A stretch of DNA of 51,184 nucleotides. Origin: an uncultured Pseudomonadota bacterium. Its GTDB lineage: Bacteria > Pseudomonadota > Alphaproteobacteria > UBA9219. The stretch spans positions 1 to 51,184 of the forward strand of contig CAIXHP010000016.1 of the NCBI GenBank assembly GCA_903919315.1, in the 5' to 3' direction. The notes under the pieces were generated by a model, which did no database searches, was not told where the DNA came from, and saw only the letters and a list, made by a program, of their open reading frames with translations. Shown here piece after piece: positions 1 to 8,433 of this stretch. Each line of letters begins with the position of its first letter. The stretch's first letter is position 1. Position numbers and translations under genes: made by a program.

Positions 1-131
1 AAGCGTTCGCCGACGCTACGCTCGACTTCTTAACCAAAACATTCCCCGAAAAGGCTCGCTTGTGGATCGACAGACTCTCCGATAACTTTACCCCTGTCCA
101 ATCCCCTCTTTTGCCAACTCTTCAGGTGTGA
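1..131 (+). CDS. IS630-like transposase, C-terminal end (partial, runs off left edge)
   Basis: Reading from base 3, an open frame of 42 codons ends with TGA at 129-131. The residues include a phenylalanine-rich stretch (LDFLTKTFPEK) and a D-x-L-SDNF motif close to the stop. This resembles the extreme C-terminus of IS630/Tc1-type DDE transposases, where a similar SDNF/TDNF motif sits just before the end. Only the tail is inside the window, so the catalytic DDE residues cannot be checked. I could not identify the element's right terminal inverted repeat or target duplication with confidence. The assignment is from remembered family patterns. Confidence 0.5.
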   Translation, partial: AFADATLDFLTKTFPEKARLWIDRLSDNFTPVQSPLLPTLQV

Positions 132-448
132 GGGGGATAGTTATTTTAAGTGCTGACATTTCGGCGCAGCAGCCGCTTGCGTGCGCTGAATCTTATTTCA
201 GCCAAATTGGTGATCGTATCAAGGATAACCTGCCAACGTTCAGGCTAGCGGCGCGTAAATCTCTGGAGCGGCTGGCTCGGCTGACCGAGGTCATGCGGGC
301 CGATATGCTAAAACCCGTTGCAAGGTCGGGGGACGATGAAAAACCGCGTGTCATGAAGATTGTTTTAACGTCCTCCGCACCTGATCGGCAAAAGGCCTTT
401 GATCATTTCACGCGGTGCGCGATACACTTCCGGACGATGCCAGCTTAG
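128..448 (+). CDS. doubtful small ORF downstream of IS remnant
   Basis: A GTG-started frame of 106 codons overlaps the transposase stop and ends 14 bases before the 3' end of purB, which lies on the other strand. There is no convincing ribosome-binding site and I recognise no domain. The composition is protein-like (helix-forming, charged), so it could be a real small gene, an IS passenger or a chance frame. Apart from this frame I see nothing in 132-462: no tRNA and no clear terminator. Confidence 0.2.
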   Translation: MRGIVILSADISAQQPLACAESYFSQIGDRIKDNLPTFRLAARKSLERLARLTEVMRADMLKPVARSGDDEKPRVMKIVLTSSAPDRQKAFDHFTRCAIHFRTMPA

Positions 449-462
449 ATGGAGCCGTCCGA

Positions 463-1779
<1,317 letters not shown>

Positions 1780-1785
1780 CGTGCT

Positions 1786-2178
1786 TTAAAACACCGTCGC
1801 CGTGCAGAGCGCACCGCCACCGGCCAACGGCATGCGGCCTGAGCATTTGGTGATTTCCCAACCGCGCGAACGCATGCATTCCGCCACGACGAGGCTGGGG
1901 CGCAGCATGCAATCGCCGTGATCGTCCGCCGTGATGTTCACGCCGGTTTCAACCATGCGCTGCTGGTCAGGCTGCCATGCCACCTGATCGGGTTGCAGGA
2001 CGTTGGAGGGGAAGATGCCGCAACGGCACTGGCTGAGGTCAAAGTCGAGCTTGATCTGGGCTTTTTCCAAAGGCATCTGCAAATTCGGCTCGCTGATGGG
2101 ACGCCAGAATTCGGCGATCTGCGAAGGCGCGCAGGCGGCGAGGGCAACGACAAAAAGACTGACCAACAGACGGCGCAT
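1786..2178 (-). CDS. small lipoprotein, function unknown
   Basis: 130 residues with a classic lipoprotein signal: a basic start (MRR), a hydrophobic stretch and a lipobox LAAC at residues 13-16, so Cys16 should be lipidated and the protein anchored in a membrane on the periplasmic side. The mature part has six further cysteines, spread over the sequence and including a C-R-C motif, compatible with disulfides. I do not recognise a family. The ATG at 2178 has a good ribosome-binding site (GGGAG about seven bases upstream). It is the first gene of a probable two-gene unit with purB, although no functional link is evident. Confidence 0.75.
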   Translation of the reverse strand: MRRLLVSLFVVALAACAPSQIAEFWRPISEPNLQMPLEKAQIKLDFDLSQCRCGIFPSNVLQPDQVAWQPDQQRMVETGVNITADDHGDCMLRPSLVVAECMRSRGWEITKCSGRMPLAGGGALCTATVF

Positions 2179-2300
2179 CGGAATCTCCCGTTAAGACTGA
2201 CCGCATAATTGGCGATTCCGCGCCCAAGCGCAACCCCGACTTTCAAGGAAAGTGGGGCTATGGGGGCGCTGGCGGGGTGGAGAGCGGTATTTTGCCCTTA

Positions 2301-2379
2301 CGTCATGCCCGCGAAGACGGGAATCCCATTGCTTTCAGGGGCATAACAGGGATAGGGCCGCGCCTTTGCGGGCGTGACG
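2301..2379. repeat. REP-like interspersed palindromic element
   Basis: Two related arms face each other. The left arm (about 2301-2321) begins CGTCATGCCCGCGAAG and the right arm (2359-2379) is its near reverse complement, ending GCGGGCGTGACG. The sequence resembles the widespread proteobacterial extragenic repeat containing CGTCATTCCCGCGAAAGCGGGAATC. It lies beyond the 3' end of the small gene ending at 2393, in the 2179-2392 gap. It could act as a transcription-terminating or RNA-stabilising hairpin. Only one copy is in this window. Confidence 0.55.
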
Positions 2380-2392
2380 CGTCCGTTAGCTG

Positions 2393-2680
2393 TTATTGTC
2401 TTAGCGCTGGTGGTGTGCCGGAGCTTCTGACGGTGGGCCTGTGGCTTTGCACGAGTTCGAGGCCTCTGCTCACGGGGGCCGTTGCTGATTCGATGACGGC
2501 GGCCGATGTTTGGGCGGGGCCGGTAAACGCGGGTTGGGCCGCGATTCTTTGGAGCATGGCCGTGAATGTCGGGGCGACTTCGATCAAATCTTTCCCCGTT
2601 CTGGTGAGTTCGGCCCACGTTCTGGCCGGAGTTCTCTTGATGCTGTTGAGAACTTCACCTTCGTTGCTCAATCTATTCAT
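2393..2680 (-). CDS. hypothetical protein, translationally coupled
   Basis: 95 residues, no recognised domain, no signal peptide and no membrane segment. It begins with ATG at 2680, overlapping the end of the upstream gene by eight bases (ATGAATAG arrangement), which suggests translational coupling. The C-terminal third is rich in Ser, Thr, Pro and Arg and looks disordered. The gene ends immediately beside the REP-like element. It is supported mainly by the coupling and orientation; it could also be a fortuitous frame. Confidence 0.45.
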   Translation of the reverse strand: MNRLSNEGEVLNSIKRTPARTWAELTRTGKDLIEVAPTFTAMLQRIAAQPAFTGPAQTSAAVIESATAPVSRGLELVQSHRPTVRSSGTPPALRQ

Positions 2681-3098
2681 CTTCCGCCTCCAGCGTTTCG
2701 ATAATGGCTTCGGCCCGTTTCACATGCATGGGGGGCTCGATGTCGACGAGAATAAGTTCGTTGTCGTCGTCCGCTTCGGTGAAATAGGCATCATAGACTT
2801 CGCGCAGTTCGGCCAGCTGCGGCCCGACTTCGGCCTGAACGTCCGGCGAGCAGGTGGGGAGAATGCCCTCCATGGTTTCGAGCTGGGCGTAGAGATGCCT
2901 TTTCATCTCAGACTGAACGGCGCGTTCGGTCTGCAGCTCTTCCCAATCTTTCATCAGGTCGCGGATCGTGGCTTTGATCACGGGCCAGTGGTCGCCATCA
3001 GCGCCCATCTCCTCGCCCGCCACCAGAAGGGCGTTGCGGGTGAGATGCACCATTTCCGCTTCGGTGAATTCTTTGATCGAGGGCGTCGTCATTTTCAA
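2673..3098 (-). CDS. hypothetical acidic helical protein
   Basis: 141 residues, rich in Glu, Asp, Met and Leu, predicted by eye to be mostly alpha-helical with no signal peptide or membrane segment, so probably cytoplasmic. The central part (about 45-110) has a spacing suggestive of amphipathic helices. I do not recognise a family. ATG at 3098 is preceded by GGGGATTTGAAA, a plausible but not strong ribosome-binding site; a second ATG two codons later is possible. It is the first gene of a two-gene unit with the overlapping 95-residue gene, and a symmetrical operator-like sequence lies about 65-90 bases upstream. Confidence 0.65.
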   Translation of the reverse strand: MKMTTPSIKEFTEAEMVHLTRNALLVAGEEMGADGDHWPVIKATIRDLMKDWEELQTERAVQSEMKRHLYAQLETMEGILPTCSPDVQAEVGPQLAELREVYDAYFTEADDDNELILVDIEPPMHVKRAEAIIETLEAEDE

Positions 3099-3162
3099 AT
3101 CCCCTGATGATCACGTTGCCGTCAAAGTCTGTAAAAAATCAAATCACGTTGGCTACCCTTTT

Positions 3163-3187
3163 TGTTTAACACCGGTGTGCTTAAACA
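3163..3187. promoter_or_regulatory. 25-base dyad, candidate operator
   Basis: Perfect arms TGTTTAA (3163-3169) and TTAAACA (3181-3187) flank a CACCGGTG core, which is itself a palindrome. It lies upstream of the minus-strand gene starting at 3098, in an AT-rich intergenic stretch (3099-3324). Dyads of this size often bind dimeric repressors. No regulator is assigned. Confidence 0.35.
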
Positions 3188-3324
3188 ACGCTTAATTTGG
3201 GGCGTAAAAAGCCAAAAAAACCGTTTTTTCAGAAGAGGTTAGCCTAAAATGCCGCGCAACTATTTCCGCAGGGCCGCGCAAATAATAAAATTTGAAATAA
3301 AAGTCGTCTTGTCGGTCGAAAAAT

Positions 3325-3657
3325 TCAATGCAGTGTGCGGTCGGAGGGCTGGGCCAAATGCAATTCGCGCTCGCTGTGTTCCATGCGGTTGTTGAGGGTG
3401 AGGACTTCTTGACGCAGACGGACGTTGGCTTGCGTCAGTCCTTGCAGTTGCTGCTCATAGTTCTGTTGCTGCTTTTGCATTTGGCCGACGGTTTCGTTGA
3501 GTCGTTGCGCGGCGCGGACTTGCTGGCTGGCGGACTCGGCCAAGGCGAGCGACATGGTTTCGCGCAGCTTTTTAAGCCAGAAGACGGCCACGCCGACAAA
3601 GCCCGTCGCGGCCACGGCGGTCAGAGCGGCAAAACCAAGTACTAAATCGCTGAGCAT
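3325..3657 (-). CDS. single-pass membrane protein with coiled coil
   Basis: 110 residues from the preferred ATG at 3657, which has GGAG six to nine bases upstream; an ATG four codons earlier (3669) is less well placed. Residues about 4-28 form one transmembrane helix at the N-terminus. The rest (about 30-100) is rich in Gln, Leu, Glu and Arg with heptad-like spacing and a Q-K-Q-Q-Q cluster, a likely coiled coil. The architecture recalls small RmuC-like or DUF-type membrane scaffolds, but I do not recognise the family. It lies alone between intergenic stretches. Confidence 0.65.
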   Translation of the reverse strand: MLSDLVLGFAALTAVAATGFVGVAVFWLKKLRETMSLALAESASQQVRAAQRLNETVGQMQKQQQNYEQQLQGLTQANVRLRQEVLTLNNRMEHSERELHLAQPSDRTLH

Positions 3658-3751
3658 CGGTCTCTCCATCGTTTCGGGAAAACCGTCGCGAGACTAGCAC
3701 AGCCGGTCGTTCGGTTCCAGCGGCGGAACAAATACCCAAACGGAATGGGGG

Positions 3752-5692
3752 CTATCGTTTGAGATCCTGCAACAAAGTCAGCGGAGCGCTGCCGCCGTTG
3801 AGCCGCGCCCTGTAAATCTGGAAGTTTTCCATGATGCGCTGGACGTAATTGCGCGTTTCATAGATCGGCATCATTTCGATCCAGTCGATGGGATCGACGC
3901 GCGGGCTGCGGGGGTCGCCGAATTGATCCATCCATTCCCGCACCCGGCGCGGCCCGGCGTTGTAGCCTGCCAGCGCGAGGATGTAAGAGCCGTCGAAGCG
4001 ATCCAGCTGTTCCTGCGCAAAGGTGGTGCCGAGCCGCACGTTGTAGTCCGGATCCGTCAGCCGCGCGGGCGAATAGGGAAGCCCTAGCTTTTTGGCGACA
4101 TCTTTGGCGGTGGCGGGCATGAGCTGCATCAGACCGCGCGCGCCGACGGGACTTCCGGCATCGGCGTTAAAGAGGCTTTCTTGACGGATCAGCGCGTGCG
4201 TAAAGGCGGGATCGGGCGGCGCGGGCAGGCGCATCGCCAAGGTGGGAAAGGCTCCGGCGGCGACGACCATGTTCTTTTGGTTGGCGGCTTTGGCGGCATT
4301 GATGGCCCAATCGGGGCGTTGCAGTTCGTAGGCCAGTTCCATCAGGAGGACGAATTCCACGCGCTGGTTCGCGGCCTCGGTCGCGGCTTTGAAGAAGCTG
4401 CGGGCGCGGTCGATTTGGCCGATGCGGCTCAGCTTTTCGGTGGCTTGGATGGAATCACGCGCAAAGAACGCGGAGCGCACGTTGGCCGGAATGGCGGGTT
4501 CCGGCGAGGCCTTGATGATCGGTTTGGCGTACAGCCGCGCGACCGCCAACTGGCCGTAGAAGGTCGTGTTGAGCGTTGCGGCGGTCTCGTAGGCTTGCTC
4601 GGCTTCGGCCTTTTGCTTGAGGGCTTCCAGAGTGCGTCCTAGCCAATAGGCGCCGCGTGCGCGGGATATGGGCGTACCGGCGTTGTCCAGCAATGACCGG
4701 AAGTGATCAACGGCAAGGTCGGGGCGGTTTAGAAAGCGCAGCGCCAGCCAACCCGCAATGAATTCCGCCTGAATATAGTCGAAGCCGGATTCTTGACCAT
4801 GGTCGGCGGCCAGCTGATACGCCAGCGTGTAATTTTTGCGCTCCATCACGCGGCGGATGATGATTGCGCGTTCATCCCACCAAGCATCGGCGTGCGCGAG
4901 TTGTTCGGGCGCGTGGGTCAGGATTTCAATCGCGCCTTCGTTCTGGTCGGCTTTGCGCCGCCAGCGCAGCCGTTCGTACAACAAGCCGGGATCGTTTTGC
5001 AGATGCGACGGGACTTGCGCCAGCAGCGCCTCCGCGTTGCTCAATTGGTTGGCCAGCGCCATCCGCGCCTCCGCCACGGTCTTCATGTCGGGGCTGACGT
5101 AGACATACATGGTCCGCGCCGCCGTGATGTTGTTGGCCATCAAAAGGCGGTCGAGGCGGGCGTTGTGGTCTTCGGCGGTCAGCAGGGGCGCAAAGCGGGC
5201 TTGGTATGCCGCCAACTCATCGCCGGAAAAATCGCGGTTAACCCAGCGGTCGCGGACGAGCGTGGCCGCCTTTGGGCCTTGCCCCATCGCATCAAGGGCT
5301 TCGGTATAGCGGTAAAAGGCAGGCAACGTTAGGGGCGGGTGCGCGGTGAACCAGTTGATGATCTGCGCGGCGGTGGCGTTGGACGGAATTTTCTGCTCGG
5401 CTATCATTAGGATGCCGCTCAGGCTGGGCCAGTCGGGGTGCTCGGTGACAAAGCCCGCCATCTCGTCAAAACTGAAGTCGTTGCCGGGCTGCGCCATCAG
5501 CGTGGCGCGCAGGACTTTGTTGAGAACGACGTCCGAGCCACGGTTGGCGACGCTGCGCACCACCTGAAATTGCTTGGCATCCAGCGCTTCAAAGGCTTTC
5601 CGATAGTCGGGCGTGTCGGTGCGTCCGGCGAACGTCGGCGCGGCAGGAAAAAGGAGGGCCAAAACGAGGAAAAGAGCGCACAAGCGGAGCAT
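3752..5692 (-). CDS. slt: soluble-type lytic murein transglycosylase (Slt70-like)
   Basis: 646 residues from the ATG at 5692; a TTG two codons earlier is also in frame. An N-terminal Sec signal peptide (residues about 1-22, ending near TFAG) exports it to the periplasm. The long middle part (about 30-480) is helical superhelix sequence with TPR-like repeats, as in Slt70. The C-terminal SLT domain (about 495-640) carries the catalytic glutamate in ALIRQES (about Glu505), GLMQLMP, and the AGYNAG motif. It cleaves the MurNAc-GlcNAc bond to form 1,6-anhydro ends during wall turnover. It is divergent from smpB with 119 bases between the two starts. Confidence 0.92.
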   Translation of the reverse strand: MLRLCALFLVLALLFPAAPTFAGRTDTPDYRKAFEALDAKQFQVVRSVANRGSDVVLNKVLRATLMAQPGNDFSFDEMAGFVTEHPDWPSLSGILMIAEQKIPSNATAAQIINWFTAHPPLTLPAFYRYTEALDAMGQGPKAATLVRDRWVNRDFSGDELAAYQARFAPLLTAEDHNARLDRLLMANNITAARTMYVYVSPDMKTVAEARMALANQLSNAEALLAQVPSHLQNDPGLLYERLRWRRKADQNEGAIEILTHAPEQLAHADAWWDERAIIIRRVMERKNYTLAYQLAADHGQESGFDYIQAEFIAGWLALRFLNRPDLAVDHFRSLLDNAGTPISRARGAYWLGRTLEALKQKAEAEQAYETAATLNTTFYGQLAVARLYAKPIIKASPEPAIPANVRSAFFARDSIQATEKLSRIGQIDRARSFFKAATEAANQRVEFVLLMELAYELQRPDWAINAAKAANQKNMVVAAGAFPTLAMRLPAPPDPAFTHALIRQESLFNADAGSPVGARGLMQLMPATAKDVAKKLGLPYSPARLTDPDYNVRLGTTFAQEQLDRFDGSYILALAGYNAGPRRVREWMDQFGDPRSPRVDPIDWIEMMPIYETRNYVQRIMENFQIYRARLNGGSAPLTLLQDLKR

Positions 5693-5776
5693 GAACAATA
5701 AACCGGAAAAACGGAGGGAGTCGCGGGGGCTTCTTCGGGCTTAAAGCTTTCGGCGCGGCAATGCAAGGGCAGGTGG

Positions 5777-5805
5777 TTGTTGAAAAAAGAAATTTACGGT
5801 AAGTC
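5777..5805 (+). promoter_or_regulatory. candidate smpB promoter
   Basis: TTGTTG (5777-5782) and TAAGTC (5800-5805) are separated by 17 bases, a weak sigma-70-like arrangement. If used, transcription would begin close to the smpB ATG at 5812, giving a very short or no leader. That fits the lack of a clear ribosome-binding site there. Confidence 0.25.
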
Positions 5806-5811
5806 TTTGTC

Positions 5812-6300
5812 ATGACCGATAAAACATCCTCAGAACGCGCCAAGGCGCAACGTTACGTCGCGCTTAACCGCAAGGCGCGGCACGATTATTTCATCACCGA
5901 CACCATCGAGGCCGGAATCATCCTGCATGGGACAGAGGTTAAGGTGCTGCGCCTAGGGCATGCCAGCATTCAGGAAGCCTTCGCGAGCGGCAAGGACGGC
6001 GGGTTGTTTTTGCTCAACGCCTATATTCCCGAATACACGCAGGCGGGCGCGCATCTGCAGCACGAAACCCATCGCCCGCGCCAGTTGCTGTTGCGCAAGC
6101 GCGAGATCAGCAAGCTTTTGATGGAGATCAAGCGCGAGGGCATGACCATCGTGCCGCTCGGCATCTATTTCAACAGTCGCGGCATTGCCAAGGTCGAACT
6201 CGGCCTCGCCAAGGGCAAGCACAAGGCGGACAAGCGCGAGGCCATCAAACAACGCGACTGGCAGCGCGACAAGGCGCGGATCATGCGGGACAAGAACTGA
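5812..6300 (+). CDS. smpB: SsrA-binding protein
   Basis: 162 residues, typical for SmpB. It binds tmRNA and delivers it with EF-Tu to stalled ribosomes (trans-translation). Visible family features are the N-terminal [11 protein letters not shown] stretch, the conserved GTEVK motif in the RNA-binding OB-fold, NAYIPEY, and the basic C-terminal tail ending in KRDxxxRDWQRD-like and RIMRDKN residues that fold as a helix in the mRNA channel. It is divergent from slt and convergent with the AAA+ ATPase gene, with only six bases between the stops. The tmRNA gene is not in this window. Confidence 0.95.
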   Translation: MTDKTSSERAKAQRYVALNRKARHDYFITDTIEAGIILHGTEVKVLRLGHASIQEAFASGKDGGLFLLNAYIPEYTQAGAHLQHETHRPRQLLLRKREISKLLMEIKREGMTIVPLGIYFNSRGIAKVELGLAKGKHKADKREAIKQRDWQRDKARIMRDKN

Positions 6301-6306
6301 CGGCGC

Positions 6307-8364
6307 TTAGCTTTTTCGACCGCGCAGAATTTGCTCGAACAGCGCCGCGTTGACCATGGGGGGAATGACACCGCCGGATTCGTCGCTCAGGGAACGGCTC
6401 AACGCCATCAGACCGGCGCGGTTGCAGAGGTTGGCGATTTCGGCGGGGGCCATGTTTTTGGTCGCGTTGGCCAGAACGTCGAAATCCACGTCCGCCGCCA
6501 AGGGCAGTTTGTGGGCGTGGATTTGTAGGATTTTCTTGCGCGCTTCGCCATCGGGAAGCGGCAACGTCACGGCGAAGTCAAAGCGGCCCGGACGCAGAAT
6601 GTCGGAAGTCAGGCGGTCGGGACGGTTGGTCGCGGCGATCACGACGACCCCCTGAGTCATCGCGAGGCTGTCCATGTCGGTGAGCAGCTGCGCCACGGCG
6701 GGCGGCAGACGGTTGGACGAATCGGCGACAGGCGGGTCGGTTTCAAACAGAACGTCAATGTCGTCGAGGAAGATCACGCAGGGTGTCTTGCGCCGCGCCA
6801 TGGCGAAGCCGTCGCGGATATGCCGCGCGGTGTCCGCCGGATCGCCCGCCGCCAGCACGGGGCAGGACAATTCGATCAGGTGCATGGGCGTTATGCCCGC
6901 CAGCGCGCGTACCAGCGAGGTTTTGCCCGTTCCGGTTCCTCCCGACAGCAGAACCGAGCGCGGCGGACGGACTCCGGCATCACGGAACTTGTCGTAATGC
7001 TTGGTCGACCAGTTCAGGGTTTCGCGCATCATCCGCTTGATGTCTTCGAGGCCCGCGACGTCGTCCCATAGCGATGCCGAAGGAATGTCGCAGACGAGGG
7101 TCGTTCGCTCCGTCGCGGAGGGCTGCATCGGGCGGTAGGCGGTGACGAAGTCGTTTTCGGTGATCTTGACGTTCGTAGCCAGCAAAGAGGTCGTCGTCAC
7201 GAGGTGGCGCAGGTCGCGGGCGGTCGCGCCCGGAGTCATGGCGGCCAGACGGGCCAGATCGACCGATTCCGCCAGCGGCAAGTTGCGGGTTTCCAGCAAA
7301 AGAATCTCATGGCGGCCGGGGCGGCCGGGCGCGTCCACGGGAAGGGTCAGGCTGATGCTGGGATGGTCGCGAAGCCGCGCCTCCAGCGGGGCGGAGGCGA
7401 TGCCGAACACGATGATATTGGCGTGGCCGGGCAGCTCATCCAAAAGGCCGCTGAGTTGCGCCGTAACCGTGTGTTGCGCGGCGGCCAAGATGGGCGATTG
7501 TTTTACCGCAAAGGTCAGGGCATCCAGATGATCGAGAAGGAGGATGGTCGGCCCGCGCCTTGCCAGCGCCGTCAGCGATATATCGAGAGCGCCGCCCTGC
7601 GCTTGCTGGCGGTCCAGCAATTGGTGGGCATCGAGCGTGACCAGCGACACGTCAAGGTCTTGCGCCAGCCGCGTCACGAGCCGCGCTTTGCCGCAACCGG
7701 CGGGGCCCGTCAGCAAGACGGCATGCGTCGCCGTCGGGATGTTGGTTTTAAGCCGCGTGGTCGCCAGCGCATGGCAGGTGCGGTAAGTCTCGCGCAACGC
7801 GCCGATTCCCGGCAGCGTTTCGTCGTTGGCACTGGTCACGAAACCGAATTCGGTGCTGCTGCCGATCTGTATCAGACCGCCGGGCGACGTGGCCGTGACT
7901 TTGACCAACAACGGTTGGCGGTCGAGCGTCGGCACACGCAGCAGATCGCCTTCGACGACGCAGCGGCCATGCCACGCCGAGGGCAGTTGCCGTTGACGCG
8001 CCAGAACATGCAGGTTGTCGATGTCGTCATCCACCTGAAGCGTGATTCGTTCGGCCAAAGCGGGTTTGTGGAGTTGCGGCAGGATTTGGATTTTCTGCGC
8101 CGCTTGCACGCCGAGGTTGCGTCGGAGGAGGGGGCTGACTTTGGCGAGACGCTGGTTCCTGTCCTCCATAAAGGCAGGGCGGGCGCAGGCGTAGGTCGTC
8201 CTGCTCCCCGACAGAGCCAGAATATCGCCCGACAGGATGCCCAAAAGGCGCATGTCGGATTGATCCAGACGAACGGTGCCGTCGTCTGTGTCCGACGATT
8301 CATGCAGGGTCAGCGTGAGTTCAGAGATCATGGGCAGGGGCGCGAGAAGGCATAAGGTGGGCAT
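6307..8364 (-). CDS. CDC48-like double AAA+ ATPase, first module degenerate
   Basis: 685 residues with an N-terminal CDC48-type substrate/adaptor domain (about 12-190), followed by two AAA modules. The second module is intact in outline: Walker A GGTGTGKT (475-482), Walker B IFLDDID (Asp in place of the usual Glu), sensor ATNRPD around 578-583, and arginine finger in LRPGRFD. The first module is degenerate: Walker A ends GCGKA (no Thr after Lys226), Walker B is LLLDHLD (His for Glu), and its arginine-finger region is unrecognisable. Family members hydrolyse ATP to remodel or extract proteins. The start is uncertain: ATG at 8364 or, better fitting the N-domain, ATG at 8331. Neither has a good ribosome-binding site. 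Its partner and substrate are unknown. Confidence 0.85.
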   Translation of the reverse strand: MPTLCLLAPLPMISELTLTLHESSDTDDGTVRLDQSDMRLLGILSGDILALSGSRTTYACARPAFMEDRNQRLAKVSPLLRRNLGVQAAQKIQILPQLHKPALAERITLQVDDDIDNLHVLARQRQLPSAWHGRCVVEGDLLRVPTLDRQPLLVKVTATSPGGLIQIGSSTEFGFVTSANDETLPGIGALRETYRTCHALATTRLKTNIPTATHAVLLTGPAGCGKARLVTRLAQDLDVSLVTLDAHQLLDRQQAQGGALDISLTALARRGPTILLLDHLDALTFAVKQSPILAAAQHTVTAQLSGLLDELPGHANIIVFGIASAPLEARLRDHPSISLTLPVDAPGRPGRHEILLLETRNLPLAESVDLARLAAMTPGATARDLRHLVTTTSLLATNVKITENDFVTAYRPMQPSATERTTLVCDIPSASLWDDVAGLEDIKRMMRETLNWSTKHYDKFRDAGVRPPRSVLLSGGTGTGKTSLVRALAGITPMHLIELSCPVLAAGDPADTARHIRDGFAMARRKTPCVIFLDDIDVLFETDPPVADSSNRLPPAVAQLLTDMDSLAMTQGVVVIAATNRPDRLTSDILRPGRFDFAVTLPLPDGEARKKILQIHAHKLPLAADVDFDVLANATKNMAPAEIANLCNRAGLMALSRSLSDESGGVIPPMVNAALFEQILRGRKS

Positions 8365-8433
8365 TCAGGCCAAGGAAAATCCGCCAGCCTGATGCCGTCG
8401 TGAATAGCACAAAAAAACGGCTAAGGCGATGAT

